Assembly (NCBI GenBank): GCA_023380675.1
Contig: JAMCRS010000383.1
Location: 1-33,984, forward strand
DNA: 33,984 nucleotides
Direction: 5' to 3'
Source: Chloroflexota bacterium
GTDB lineage: Bacteria > Chloroflexota > Anaerolineae > UBA4142
Shown: positions 1 through 8,635 of the stretch, one piece after another
How positions within the stretch are numbered: position 1 is the stretch's first letter
How the letters are laid out: every line of letters starts with the position of its first letter
Made by a program: the position numbers and the translations under genes
The notes under the pieces: generated by a model
Databases searched by the model: none
The model's input: the letters and a program-made list of their open reading frames with translations, nothing else
What the model was told of the DNA's origin: nothing

Positions 1-10
1 GCCCACAATT

Positions 11-36
11 GGGCAGGCACAAGGCGCTGCCCCTAC
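11..36. repeat. REP-like palindromic element at the window edge
   Basis: GGGCAG (11-16) can pair with CTGCCC (27-32) around an internal GGC/GCC-rich loop, and the element ends in CCCTAC. Read on the minus strand it begins GTAGGGGCAG, a style of short intergenic palindrome common in Chloroflexota and cyanobacterial genomes. Only this copy was noticed in the window, so the family assignment is by resemblance. Confidence 0.35.
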
Positions 37-67
37 GCGATGTGTACAATCACCAGCCGGTCTTGTC

Positions 68-96
68 TTGACACAAACACGTAAGAATCATATAAT
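68..96 (+). promoter_or_regulatory. Consensus sigma-A promoter of the polar amino-acid ABC operon
   Basis: An exact TTGACA (68-73) and an exact TATAAT (91-96) are separated by 17 bp, which predicts transcription from about 103. The result is a leader of about 270 nt before the ATG at 377. Confidence 0.85.
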
Positions 97-102
97 GACC
101 AC

Positions 103-376
103 AACCTCTTCACGTATTCTCAAGGACAACGTGGCAATACCCACGCCACGCCTAGATACCAGGCAGCAACGTCAGCTGTTACACCCGCGTCAACAATGGC
201 GTATCCCGAAGACTGGGGGTGAGGCCCGCTTTTCTTTTTCACAGGTCCGATCTTTGATTCTCCGCAGCGGAATAACGGTTTGGCTAACCTGTGGACCTGC
301 CGCCCAATAAGGTTCGGCGGTCGCGGTCTTGCTGCGGGCTTGACGCATCGGCACAATCCTGAGGAGGAGAAGGACG
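103..376 (+). promoter_or_regulatory. Long 5' leader of the binding-protein gene with an element shared with the livK leader
   Basis: No convincing gene lies here. The leader holds a small hairpin (CGTGGC 130-135 with GCCACG 145-150), a 20-nt block at 215-234 that matches 17 of 20 bases of 5967-5986 in the livK leader, and a possible long-range helix (CAGGTCC 242-248 with GGACCTG 293-299) enclosing a CCGC/GCGG stem (about 262-270). The gene's ribosome-binding site is GAGGAGG-like at 361-370. A cis-regulatory RNA or a leader peptide is possible; neither is proven. Confidence 0.45.
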
Positions 377-1387
377 ATGAAATCTAGGCTCTTGGCAGGT
401 ATTGTATTGTCTGTCGCGCTTGCGGTCTTGGCAACAGCTTGTGCCCCCGCAGCAACACCCGCCCCTGTAGTACAAACCGTCACGGTTCAAGAGACCGTTG
501 CCGTACCTCAAACGGTCGTCGTACCGGAGACCGTAGTCGTGCAGCCGACCGCAGCTCCAACGGCAGCGCCTACTGCGACGACAGCACCTCCGACCCCAGT
601 TGCATCTGTTCCCACCGATGCCTTGACCCAAAAAGGCAAATTGTTGGTCTGCTCGGACATGCCCTATCCGCCGCAGGAATTCTTCGACGAAAATGGCAAT
701 CCGACTGGTGTGGACATTGAGGTCGGCGACGAAATCGGCAGTCGGCTCGGCCTGAAGACCGTGTGGGTGAACAGCGTTTTTGACACGATCATCGCCGCGG
801 TCAAGAGCGGGAAATGCGACATCCTCATTTCCGCCATGACGATCACGCCCGATCGGAACAAGCAAGTGAGCTTCATTCCGTATTTCCAGGCCGGTCAGGC
901 GTTCGTGGCCCAAAAGGGCAACCCGCAGAATATCAAGACGCCGCTCGATCTGTGCGGGAAGAGCGCGGCGGCCGAAAGCGGCACAGTCGAAGTGGACTAT
1001 TTACAGGGTACCGGCGACTACAAGGGCAAAGGCGTGAACGATCAATGCCAAGCGGCTGGCAAGTCCCCGGTCAACGTCGTGGTGACGCAAAAGGACTCGG
1101 ACGCGCTTCAGCAGCTCCAGTCCGGCAAGGTCGTCGTCTACTCGGCTGATTCACCCGTCGCGGCTTACTACACTGTTCAGCACCCCGACCAATTCCAGTT
1201 GGTTGGCGACGTGATTGATGCATCCCCGGAAGGAATCGCCTTGTCGTGCAATGCCGACGACTGCACCAGCGCGCCACTGACGCCGCTGGGACAGGCGATC
1301 CAGACCGCGTTCAAGAGCATGGAGACAGATGGCACGTACAGCAAGATACTTGCCAAGTGGAACCTCACGAATAGCGCCGTGAAGTAA
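377..1387 (+). CDS. Polar amino-acid ABC transporter, substrate-binding lipoprotein
   Basis: This 336-residue extracytoplasmic solute-binding protein (family 3, SBP_bac_3) should capture a polar amino acid and deliver it to the permease encoded next. Residues 1-21 are a lipoprotein signal peptide ending LATA, with the lipidated Cys at 22. A linker rich in Val, Thr, Pro and Ala (about 23-78, with repeated VxVPxTVV-like units) tethers the binding domain to the membrane. The binding domain (about 82-330) begins KGKLLVCSDMPYPPQEFF and contains the family's GVDIEVGDEI block. The start is fixed by the GAGGAGGAGAAGG ribosome-binding region just upstream. It is the first gene of a binding protein-permease-ATPase operon behind a consensus promoter. 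The exact substrate cannot be read from the sequence. Confidence 0.9.
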   Translation: MKSRLLAGIVLSVALAVLATACAPAATPAPVVQTVTVQETVAVPQTVVVPETVVVQPTAAPTAAPTATTAPPTPVASVPTDALTQKGKLLVCSDMPYPPQEFFDENGNPTGVDIEVGDEIGSRLGLKTVWVNSVFDTIIAAVKSGKCDILISAMTITPDRNKQVSFIPYFQAGQAFVAQKGNPQNIKTPLDLCGKSAAAESGTVEVDYLQGTGDYKGKGVNDQCQAAGKSPVNVVVTQKDSDALQQLQSGKVVVYSADSPVAAYYTVQHPDQFQLVGDVIDASPEGIALSCNADDCTSAPLTPLGQAIQTAFKSMETDGTYSKILAKWNLTNSAVK

Positions 1388-1407
1388 GCATTCGACACCA
1401 ATCGTTA

Positions 1408-1440
1408 CCCTCCCGCGCCAAGTGCGTCGGCACGGGAGGG
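1408..1440 (+). promoter_or_regulatory. GC-rich intra-operon hairpin after the binding-protein gene
   Basis: CCCTCCCGCGCC (1408-1419) pairs with GGCACGGGAGGG (1429-1440) with one mismatch around a 9-nt loop. No T-tract follows, and the permease start codon is 16 bp downstream. It looks like a transcript-stabilising or attenuating hairpin that keeps the binding protein more abundant than the membrane components, rather than a full terminator. Confidence 0.65.
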
Positions 1441-1455
1441 TGACGTGGGGAAGCG

Positions 1456-2235
1456 ATGTACCACTTCGATTGGGTTGTCTTTTGGAAGTACCTCTGGCCT
1501 CCGACTGCGCTTCAAGATCCTCTGATCCGGACCGGTTTGGTTGTTACCATCGCCGTCAGCATCATTGCTCAGGCGCTGGGTGTTTTCTTTGGATTGTTCG
1601 CGGCGCTTGGCAAGATGTCCAAGTTCGCTCCGTTTCGGTTGATCGCGAACTCGTACATCTGGTACTTTCGCGGCACGCCGCTCCTCGTCCAGATGGCGCT
1701 CCTCTTCTTTGGGTTGGGCGTCACCCACATCTACGACTTCCCGGATATTATTTTTGGCGATCTCAAGATCAGCGGTGCGATCCAGGCCGGCACGCTCGCG
1801 CTCGCGATCAACGAAGGCGCGTACATGGCGGAAATCGTACGGGCTGGCATCGAGGCCATCGATCCGGGCCAGATGGAGGCCGCCAAATCGCTGGGGATGA
1901 CCTTCGGCCTTTCGATGCGCCGGGTGATTCTGCCGCAGGCCGCCAAAGTGATTGTGCCGCCGCTCGGCAACGAATTCAACAACATGATGAAGACCACGTC
2001 GCTAATGGAGATCATCTCCGCCGGCGAGTTGTTCTACGCGTACAATCAGGTCAACGCCCGGATCTTCAAGCCGTTCGAGCTGTTCATCGCCGCGTCGCTC
2101 TACTATCTCGCGATGACCACCGTGTGGTCGTTTATTCAAGCGCGCATCGAAGCCGGGCTGGGCGAACGTAAGGGGACCGAAAAGTCCCCGGGTATGCTGG
2201 AACGTATGTTTGGCGGTCGGCTGGCGGCGCACTGA
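1456..2235 (+). CDS. Polar amino-acid ABC transporter permease (HisM/GlnP family)
   Basis: This 259-residue inner-membrane permease belongs to the His/Glu/Gln/Arg/opine type. It has an N-terminal TM segment (about residues 25-48) and the BPD_transp_1 core. The sequences [10 protein letters not shown] and [29 protein letters not shown] are the family's EAA loop, which docks on the ATPase. It is the only permease in this operon, so it probably works as a homodimer. A GGGGAAG ribosome-binding site lies just before the ATG. The stop overlaps the next ATG (TGATG), indicating translational coupling with the ATPase. Confidence 0.93.
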   Translation: MYHFDWVVFWKYLWPPTALQDPLIRTGLVVTIAVSIIAQALGVFFGLFAALGKMSKFAPFRLIANSYIWYFRGTPLLVQMALLFFGLGVTHIYDFPDIIFGDLKISGAIQAGTLALAINEGAYMAEIVRAGIEAIDPGQMEAAKSLGMTFGLSMRRVILPQAAKVIVPPLGNEFNNMMKTTSLMEIISAGELFYAYNQVNARIFKPFELFIAASLYYLAMTTVWSFIQARIEAGLGERKGTEKSPGMLERMFGGRLAAH

Positions 2236-3035
2236 TGGGCGAGAATCCTCCCCTTCAGAGCTCGACGCTCGCGAGCTCGGTCATCGTCAAGGCCGATAAA
2301 GTCAACAAATTCTTCGGGACGCTGCACGTCCTCAAGGACGTGAGCTTTCAAGTCCGCCGGAATGACACGGTCGTCGTCATCGGTCCCTCGGGTTCCGGCA
2401 AAAGCACGCTGCTCCGCTGCATCAATCACCTCGAGAAGATCAATAGCGGTTCGATCTACGTGAACGGCCGCCTGATCGGCTATCATCAACGGGGCGATCG
2501 CCTCGTAGAAGAAAGCGAACAGAACATCGCGCGTCAGCGCGCCGAGATCGGAATGGTCTTTCAGCGCTTTAATTTGTTCCCGCACCTGACCGCGCTCGAG
2601 AACGTCGTCGAGGCGCCGGTGCACGTTCGCAAGATCCCGCTGGACGAAGCCATCGCCGACGGGACGCGGCTCCTCGAGCGCGTCGGTCTGGTGGACAAAC
2701 GGGACAAGTACCCCAATCAGCTCTCCGGCGGCCAGCAGCAGCGCATTGCCATCGCGCGTGCTCTCGCAATGAAGCCCAGCCTGATGCTGTTCGACGAGCC
2801 GACCTCCGCGCTCGACCCGGAGATGATCGGCGAGGTTCTCGACGTGATGAAGGAGCTCGCACACCAGGTCACCATGATCGTCGTTTCGCACGAAATGGGT
2901 TTCGCCCGCGCGTGCGCCAATCGGATCGTGTTTATGGACGATGGCACGCTCATCGAGGACACGACTCCGGAAAACTTGTTCGACCATCCGCGCGAAGAGC
3001 GCACCAAGCAGTTCTTGAGCAAGATTTTGCACTGA
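2235..3035 (+). CDS. Polar amino-acid ABC transporter ATP-binding protein (GlnQ/HisP family)
   Basis: This 266-residue ATPase powers the polar amino-acid importer. It shows Walker [10 protein letters not shown], the Q-loop region [18 protein letters not shown], the signature LSGGQQQR, Walker [15 protein letters not shown] and the switch His in VVSHEMGFA. The [16 protein letters not shown] and [12 protein letters not shown] blocks are characteristic of the GlnQ/HisP subfamily. Residues 1-17 form a short extension before the ABC domain. Its start overlaps the permease stop by one base. A short gap follows and then livG, so read-through into the Liv-type ATPases is likely. Confidence 0.94.
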   Translation: MGENPPLQSSTLASSVIVKADKVNKFFGTLHVLKDVSFQVRRNDTVVVIGPSGSGKSTLLRCINHLEKINSGSIYVNGRLIGYHQRGDRLVEESEQNIARQRAEIGMVFQRFNLFPHLTALENVVEAPVHVRKIPLDEAIADGTRLLERVGLVDKRDKYPNQLSGGQQQRIAIARALAMKPSLMLFDEPTSALDPEMIGEVLDVMKELAHQVTMIVVSHEMGFARACANRIVFMDDGTLIEDTTPENLFDHPREERTKQFLSKILH

Positions 3036-3055
3036 TTCTACTCATTGGAGGCAGA

Positions 3056-3835
3056 ATGGCGCTCTTGGAGGCCCGTCAAGTTTCAAAGCGATTCGGCGGA
3101 CTCGTCGCCGTCGATAAGGTCGATTTCGTCATCGAAGAGGGAATGATCGCCAGCCTCATCGGTCCGAACGGCGCCGGCAAGACCACCTTCTTCAACTGCA
3201 TCACCGGGTTCTATCGCGCCGAGGAAGGTGCCATCACCTTCGACGGTCACTCGCTGATCGGGTTGCGACCCGACACGATTACCAAGTTCGGAATCGCGCG
3301 AACGTTTCAGAACATCCGGCTCTTTTCTAACATGACGGCGCTGGAGAATGTGATGGTCGGCCAGCACCCGCGCATGAAGGCCAACGTCTTTGGAGCGATC
3401 CTGCGCGACGGCGGCACGCAGGCTGAGGAGAAGCGGGTGGCACGCCGCGGTCGCGAACTGCTCGACTTCGTCGGATTGCACGGGCGCGAGGACGAAATGG
3501 CCAAGAACCTCTCCTACGGCGACCAGCGCCGGCTCGAAATCGCGCGCGCTCTCGGCACCGCTCCCAAGCTTTTGCTGCTCGACGAGCCGACCGCCGGAAT
3601 GAACCCGGGCGAGACGAGCACCATGGTCGGCTTTATCCGCCGCCTGCGGGATGAGCTAAAGCTGACGATCCTTCTGATCGAGCATCAGATGCGATTGGTG
3701 ATGGCCATTTCCGATCGAGTGTCGGTGCTGGACTTTGGCGTCAAGATCTCGGAAGGGAGCCCGGCTTCGGTGCAGCAAGACGCCCGTGTGCGTGAGGCCT
3801 ATCTCGGCAAGGATTACGGCAAGGAAGCAGCCTGA
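3056..3835 (+). CDS. livG: Branched-chain amino-acid ABC transporter ATP-binding protein LivG
   Basis: This 259-residue protein is one of two ATPases of a Liv-type importer. It carries Walker A GPNGAGKTT, GIARTFQNIRLFSNMTALENVMVG (typical of LivG), signature LSYGDQRRLEIARAL, Walker B LLLLDEPTAGMNPGE and the switch region LIEHQMRLVM. The ATG at 3056 is preceded by GGAGGCAGA and is preferred over an earlier in-frame start that would run into the upstream gene. It sits 20 bp after the polar amino-acid ATPase and 15 bp before livF. Its permeases and binding protein lie about 2.3 kb downstream, beyond an oxidase gene. Confidence 0.94.
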   Translation: MALLEARQVSKRFGGLVAVDKVDFVIEEGMIASLIGPNGAGKTTFFNCITGFYRAEEGAITFDGHSLIGLRPDTITKFGIARTFQNIRLFSNMTALENVMVGQHPRMKANVFGAILRDGGTQAEEKRVARRGRELLDFVGLHGREDEMAKNLSYGDQRRLEIARALGTAPKLLLLDEPTAGMNPGETSTMVGFIRRLRDELKLTILLIEHQMRLVMAISDRVSVLDFGVKISEGSPASVQQDARVREAYLGKDYGKEAA

Positions 3836-3850
3836 AAGAGGCGGTGACAT

Positions 3851-4564
<714 letters not shown>

Positions 4565-4629
4565 GGACAGACGGGCGGACTGCTGGGGTGAAGGCGCCTC
4601 AGCCATCGAGGGCGCGCTAGGTGCAGCGG

Positions 4630-5811
4630 ATGCTGTCAACTGCGGATGTGGTCGTCATCGGCGGGGGAATCACGGGAACGAGCGCCGCGTTTCAAATGGC
4701 CCGGCGCGGGATGAAGGTCGTACTGATCGAGAAACGCTTCGTCGGAGCGGGCTCGACCGGCAAGTCCTCCGCGATCATCCGGCAGCACTATTCGAACGAA
4801 ATCACAGCGCGCATGGCGCTTTTCTCCCTTCGCGTCTTCCAGAACTTTGCGCAGGAGGTCGGCGGCGACGCCGGGTTTGTCCAAACGGGCTTCGTCGTCT
4901 TGGTCGAAGCCAAAGACCAGGCCGGCCTGGAAGAGAACGTCGCCATGCAGAAGAGCGTCGGCGTGAACACGCGACTCGTCGCGCCGGCGGAACTGCGAGA
5001 GCTGGATCTCGGGATCGCCGACGTGGACGCGATTGCGGCCGCCTTCGAGCCTGAAAGTGGATACGCAGACCCGGCGTCGACGGCGGCGAGCTACGCCGAG
5101 GCTGCGCGACGGTACGGCGCGGAGATCGTGCAGGGGACCAGCGTTACCGGCATCGAAATGGCCGGCGGACGCGTACAGTCGGTCCGTACGACGGCAGGCA
5201 GCATTGCCACGCCGGCCGCTGTGAACTGCACGAACGCGTGGGCGCCGTCCATCGGGCAGATGGTCGGAGTCGATTTGCCGGTCACGGCGAGCCGGCACCA
5301 GGTCGCAACGTTTCAGCGTCCGCCGGCGAACGCCAAGCCGCACGTGGCGGCGGGCGATTTCGTGAATCATATCTACTACCGGCCGGAGGGCGCCCTCTTG
5401 ACGCTCGTCGGATCGATCGATTCTGCGGAAGCGGAACATCAAGTCGACCCCGACCATTACAACGAATCCGCCGACTATACCTTCATCGAGGATGCGGCAA
5501 GGCGAATCCGCAACCGTTATCCCTACATGGAGCAAGCCCTGAGCAAGGGAGGTTGGTCCGGCATCTACGGAGTGACGCCGGATTGGCATCCGATCATCGA
5601 CGAGGTCCCAAGTGGCAGTGGGTTCTTCGTTGCGGCCGGTTTCAGCGGCCACGGCTTTAAACTGGGACCGGCGGTCGGCGTCCTGATCGCGGACATGGTG
5701 CAGCGATCGAGCGCCCCGACCGCGGGTTTGGACCGATCGTTGTTTCAATACGCTCGCTTTGGACAAGGCCGACCGGTCCGCGGCAAGTACGAGTACTCGA
5801 TTGTAGGGTAA
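4630..5811 (+). CDS. FAD-dependent oxidoreductase, DAO family (sarcosine oxidase beta-like)
   Basis: This flavoenzyme of about 393 residues belongs to the DAO superfamily, which oxidises amino acids or N-methylated/secondary amines. The N-terminus carries the dinucleotide-binding beta-alpha-beta motif VVVIGGGITGTSAA (Gly 11, 13, 16) and then GAGSTGKSSAIIRQHYSNE, a block seen in sarcosine/dimethylglycine oxidase beta-like proteins. The C-terminus has YGVTPDWHPIIDEV and FVAAGFSGHGFKLGP, the usual second FAD-contact region. ATG 4630 is chosen because AGGTG (4619-4623) precedes it at normal spacing; an in-frame GTG at 4621 is the alternative. Its position between livF and livK suggests the Liv transporter imports its substrate. 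It is a paralogue of the minus-strand oxidase at 15773-16930. Exact substrate unknown. Confidence 0.85.
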   Translation: MLSTADVVVIGGGITGTSAAFQMARRGMKVVLIEKRFVGAGSTGKSSAIIRQHYSNEITARMALFSLRVFQNFAQEVGGDAGFVQTGFVVLVEAKDQAGLEENVAMQKSVGVNTRLVAPAELRELDLGIADVDAIAAAFEPESGYADPASTAASYAEAARRYGAEIVQGTSVTGIEMAGGRVQSVRTTAGSIATPAAVNCTNAWAPSIGQMVGVDLPVTASRHQVATFQRPPANAKPHVAAGDFVNHIYYRPEGALLTLVGSIDSAEAEHQVDPDHYNESADYTFIEDAARRIRNRYPYMEQALSKGGWSGIYGVTPDWHPIIDEVPSGSGFFVAAGFSGHGFKLGPAVGVLIADMVQRSSAPTAGLDRSLFQYARFGQGRPVRGKYEYSIVG

Positions 5812-5830
5812 CCTGCTCCTGCGACTCGCA

Positions 5831-5860
5831 TTGACAGCGCCGCGAGGATTACGTTATAAT
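5831..5860 (+). promoter_or_regulatory. Consensus sigma-A promoter of livKHM
   Basis: An exact TTGACA (5831-5836) and an exact TATAAT (5855-5860) are separated by 18 bp. Transcription should begin near 5867, giving a leader of about 270 nt before livK. Confidence 0.85.
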
Positions 5861-5866
5861 TGGCAC

Positions 5867-6136
5867 GTTCGTGTTAAGAAAACGAAAGGCATGCGGTTCC
5901 GCGCGGTTCTCTTTTCTTGATCTGGCGAATAGGATTGCCTCGACGGTGAGGCTTGCACGTGCCAAAGGAGGTGATGCCCGCTTCTCGAGTTTTGTGCTCT
6001 GCTGCTCAAGTGGTACGCTGTTTGTCCTGAAGACAAGTCTAGGCGAGACCTACGCGACTGAATCGCCCCAGTGATTGGTTTGCCAGGACAACGGCGCGGA
6101 CAGATCTTTCATCCAATCCCAAGGAGGAGAGGTAAG
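5867..6136 (+). promoter_or_regulatory. Long 5' leader of livK with the shared element
   Basis: No firm gene lies in this stretch. The block at 5967-5986 matches 215-234 of the first leader at 17 of 20 positions and lies at a similar distance from promoter and start codon. The segment AAAGGAGGTGAT (5964-5975) is also a perfect anti-16S sequence; it overlaps an ATG at 5974 that could open an 18-codon reading frame ending at 6030, but the spacing is too short for normal initiation. A small hairpin, TTGTC/GACAA, spans 6022-6036. The livK ribosome-binding site AAGGAGGAGAGG begins at 6121. Confidence 0.45.
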
Positions 6137-7402
6137 ATGAAGGCACGAATCTGGATCGTCTTGTTTGCGGTTGGAGTACTCTCGCTCATCGTCAGCGCAT
6201 GCGCTCCCGCTGCGCCAGCATTTACCTGCACGGACAAGCTCGGATGCGTGAACATCGGCCCTACGGATCCCGTCCACATTGCTTATGCCTTTGTGACCTC
6301 GGGAGACAACTCGACGCTCGGTCTCGACACCAAGTACGGCGCCGAGCTCGCGGTTGACGATGCGGGCGGCAAGGTCCTCGGCCACACTATCAAATTCGAC
6401 GGGCAGGACTCGGGATGCTCGGCGGAAGGCGGCCAGGCAGCGGCGACCAAGATCGCGGCAGACAATACCGTGGTCGCCGTGATCGGCACCAACTGCTCCA
6501 GCGAGGCGCGCGCGGCCATTCCCATTTTGGAAACCCAGGCGGGATTGTCGATGATCTCCCCGTCCAACACGGCGCCTGACCTGACTGACCCGGCCAAGCA
6601 CATCGCCGGCTACTTCCGCACGGCGCACAACGACAAGGTTCAAGGCGCAGTGGCGGCTGACTTCGTTGCCAAGCAGTTGAAACTCACCAAGGCGGCGACG
6701 ATCAACGACGGTTCCATCTACGCGCAGGGTCTGGCCGGCGTGTTCGAGACGCAGTTCAAAGCGGACGGCGGAACGGTCACGGCCAGCGAAGCGGTCAACG
6801 TGGGCGACAAGGACATGAAGCCGGTGCTAACCCGCATCGCGACCGGCAAGCCTGACCTGATTTACTTCCCGATCTTCGTGGCTGAGGGTGGATTCATCTG
6901 CTCGCAGATTCGCGACGTGCCAGGCCTGGAAAACACAAAGATGATGGGCGCGGACGGCATCTTCTCGCCCGACTTTCTCAAAGCGTGCGGCAAGAACGTG
7001 GTTGGAATGTTCTTCTCCAGCCCGAACTTTTCGGCCTTTGGCAGCGGCTACCAGGCGCTGGTCACCAAGTACCTGGCCAAGTACAACGTCAAGGGAACGC
7101 TCGCCCCGTTCCACGCGCATTCCTATGACGCGATGAACATGATCTTGCAGGCGCTGCAGAAACCCGGCGTCGTCACCAAGGACGCCGACGGGACGCTGCA
7201 CGTAGGCAAGCAAGCCATTCGCGACGCGATCGCCGCTACGGACTTGCAGGGGATCACCGGACACATCAAGTGCGATCAGTACGGCGACTGCGCGGACCCC
7301 AAGATCGCGGCTTATCAGGTTACTTCAGACAATTTCGCGAACCTGGTCATGCCGAAGGATCCCGTGTGGTTCCCCGGCGGACCGGACTACAAAGCTCAAT
7401 AG
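6137..7402 (+). CDS. livK: Branched-chain amino-acid ABC transporter, substrate-binding lipoprotein LivK
   Basis: This 421-residue type I periplasmic-binding-fold lipoprotein feeds LivHM. Residues 1-21 form a lipoprotein signal peptide with VSAC and the lipidated Cys at 22. The Peripla_BP_6 domain starts near TDPVHIAYAFVTSGDN and contains LGLDTKYGAELAVDDAGGKVLGH, TNCSSEARAAIPILE and MISPSNTAPDLT, which are typical of LivJ/LivK-like proteins. The strong AAGGAGGAGAGG site fixes the ATG. It heads a livK-livH-livM operon behind its own consensus promoter; the partner ATPases livG and livF lie upstream of the oxidase gene. Branched-chain amino acids are the family default, but amides, urea or other amines cannot be excluded. 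Confidence 0.9.
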   Translation: MKARIWIVLFAVGVLSLIVSACAPAAPAFTCTDKLGCVNIGPTDPVHIAYAFVTSGDNSTLGLDTKYGAELAVDDAGGKVLGHTIKFDGQDSGCSAEGGQAAATKIAADNTVVAVIGTNCSSEARAAIPILETQAGLSMISPSNTAPDLTDPAKHIAGYFRTAHNDKVQGAVAADFVAKQLKLTKAATINDGSIYAQGLAGVFETQFKADGGTVTASEAVNVGDKDMKPVLTRIATGKPDLIYFPIFVAEGGFICSQIRDVPGLENTKMMGADGIFSPDFLKACGKNVVGMFFSSPNFSAFGSGYQALVTKYLAKYNVKGTLAPFHAHSYDAMNMILQALQKPGVVTKDADGTLHVGKQAIRDAIAATDLQGITGHIKCDQYGDCADPKIAAYQVTSDNFANLVMPKDPVWFPGGPDYKAQ

Positions 7403-7438
7403 ATCATCCCGGGACCACGGTACTCGCGCGTTGACTCA

Positions 7439-7467
7439 GAGCCGGGCCGGAGCTTCCGGCCCGGCTC
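7439..7467 (+). promoter_or_regulatory. Perfect 13-bp intra-operon hairpin after livK
   Basis: GAGCCGGGCCGGA (7439-7451) and TCCGGCCCGGCTC (7455-7467) form a perfect 13-bp stem with a 3-nt loop and no T-tract. It lies between livK and livH, in the same position as the hairpin after the first binding-protein gene, and probably adjusts the ratio of binding protein to permease. Confidence 0.7.
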
Positions 7468-7561
7468 GTGGTCAAGGCCCGATCGGCAAGGTGGCGTTCC
7501 ATGGCCGCCGGTGGCAAAGCCTCGGACAGACGGTCCGACGGCGCCGGGAGAGGAGCATTCT

Positions 7562-8623
7562 ATGAAGCGTTTCTTTGAGCGGTACAGCATGCTTGACATC
7601 GTCGTCTTTCTCATCGGGGCTTCCATTCTCGCGCTCGTGATTATCGGCACTTTTTCCACTCTGTTCATAACCCGACGCTACGACAGCCAACAGTGGTTTG
7701 ACTTTCTCGTCTACGGCGTCGCGTTGGGCGGCATTTACGCCGTCATTGCGATCGGTTATACGATGGTCTACGGTATTCTGCGCATGATCAACTTTGCGCA
7801 CAGCGAAGTGTTCATGAGCGGTCCTCTCACCGCCTACTTTCTGGCCGACTACTGGGGTCGGTCCGGTTTTCTCGACCAGAACCCGGTCGTCGGTCTCGTC
7901 GTCATCTTTGCCGTCGCGATGGCGATCTCTATGACCGTCGCCGTCTTGCTGGAACGTATCGCCTATCGCCCGCTGAGATTCGCGCCCAGGCTTGTGCCGC
8001 TGATCACGGCCATCGGCGCGTCATTTTTTCTGCAATATTTCTTTCGCGGTCTGTACGGCGCGAATATAAAGGTCTATCCAGAAATTGCCGGGCTGAAGGG
8101 TGTGGTGCACCTTGGCGTTTACAGCATTCAGTATGTCCAGATCCTCGTGATCGTGGCGGCAGCCATCATGATGGCCGGGCTGCAGCTCTTCATACAGCGC
8201 ACCCGAACCGGCATGGCGATGCGCGCGGTCGCCGAAGACAAACAGACTTCTGCCTTGATGGGCATCGACGTCGACCGCATCATCGTGATCACGTTTATGA
8301 TCGGGGGCGCGCTGGCCGGCGCCGCCGGCGTGCTGTACGCCTTGATGTTCAAGCAGGTAGGGTTCTTGATGGGATTCATCCCTGGCATCAAAGCCTTTAC
8401 GGCGGCCGTTCTGGGAGGAATTGGAAACGTACCTGGCGCCATGGTTGGCGGATTGTTCTTGGGGATCGCCGAATCGTTGGGCCCGAACCTCTTCCTCGAC
8501 GGGTTGGGAATTCCCGCCCCATACCAGCTCAAAGACGCGATCGCGTTCACACTCCTGGTGCTCGTTCTGATCTTCCGGCCCACCGGCATTCTCGGCGAAG
8601 CGCTCGCCGAGAAGAAAGCATGA
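7562..8623 (+). CDS. livH: Branched-chain amino-acid ABC transporter permease LivH
   Basis: This 353-residue inner-membrane permease has about eight TM helices. The family blocks GGIYAVIAIGYTMVYGILRMINFAHSEVFMSG, RTGMAMRAVAEDKQTSALMGIDVDRII (coupling loop to the ATPases), GIKAFTAAVLGGIGNVPGAMVGG and LIFRPTGILGE are intact. It is somewhat longer at the N-terminus than E. coli LivH because of an extra TM segment (residues 11-32). ATG 7562 follows GAGAGGAG; an earlier in-frame start at 7511 lacks a comparable site. It pairs with LivM directly downstream. Confidence 0.93.
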   Translation: MKRFFERYSMLDIVVFLIGASILALVIIGTFSTLFITRRYDSQQWFDFLVYGVALGGIYAVIAIGYTMVYGILRMINFAHSEVFMSGPLTAYFLADYWGRSGFLDQNPVVGLVVIFAVAMAISMTVAVLLERIAYRPLRFAPRLVPLITAIGASFFLQYFFRGLYGANIKVYPEIAGLKGVVHLGVYSIQYVQILVIVAAAIMMAGLQLFIQRTRTGMAMRAVAEDKQTSALMGIDVDRIIVITFMIGGALAGAAGVLYALMFKQVGFLMGFIPGIKAFTAAVLGGIGNVPGAMVGGLFLGIAESLGPNLFLDGLGIPAPYQLKDAIAFTLLVLVLIFRPTGILGEALAEKKA

Positions 8624-8635
8624 GGTCCACCCGCG

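Noticed and set aside
68..310. 80-codon open frame at the left edge
   Set aside because: It would start inside the -35 box of a consensus promoter and has no ribosome-binding site. Only the short GGEARFS similarity to the second leader is kept, as a finding.
4636..5766. 376-codon minus-strand frame opposite the DAO oxidase
   Set aside because: Antisense shadow in GC-rich DNA; the plus strand has a complete flavoprotein.
5961..5990. T-box riboswitch
   Set aside because: The element superficially resembles a T-box 3' region, but the conserved TGGN bulge that pairs with the tRNA acceptor end is missing and no specifier-loop region was recognised.
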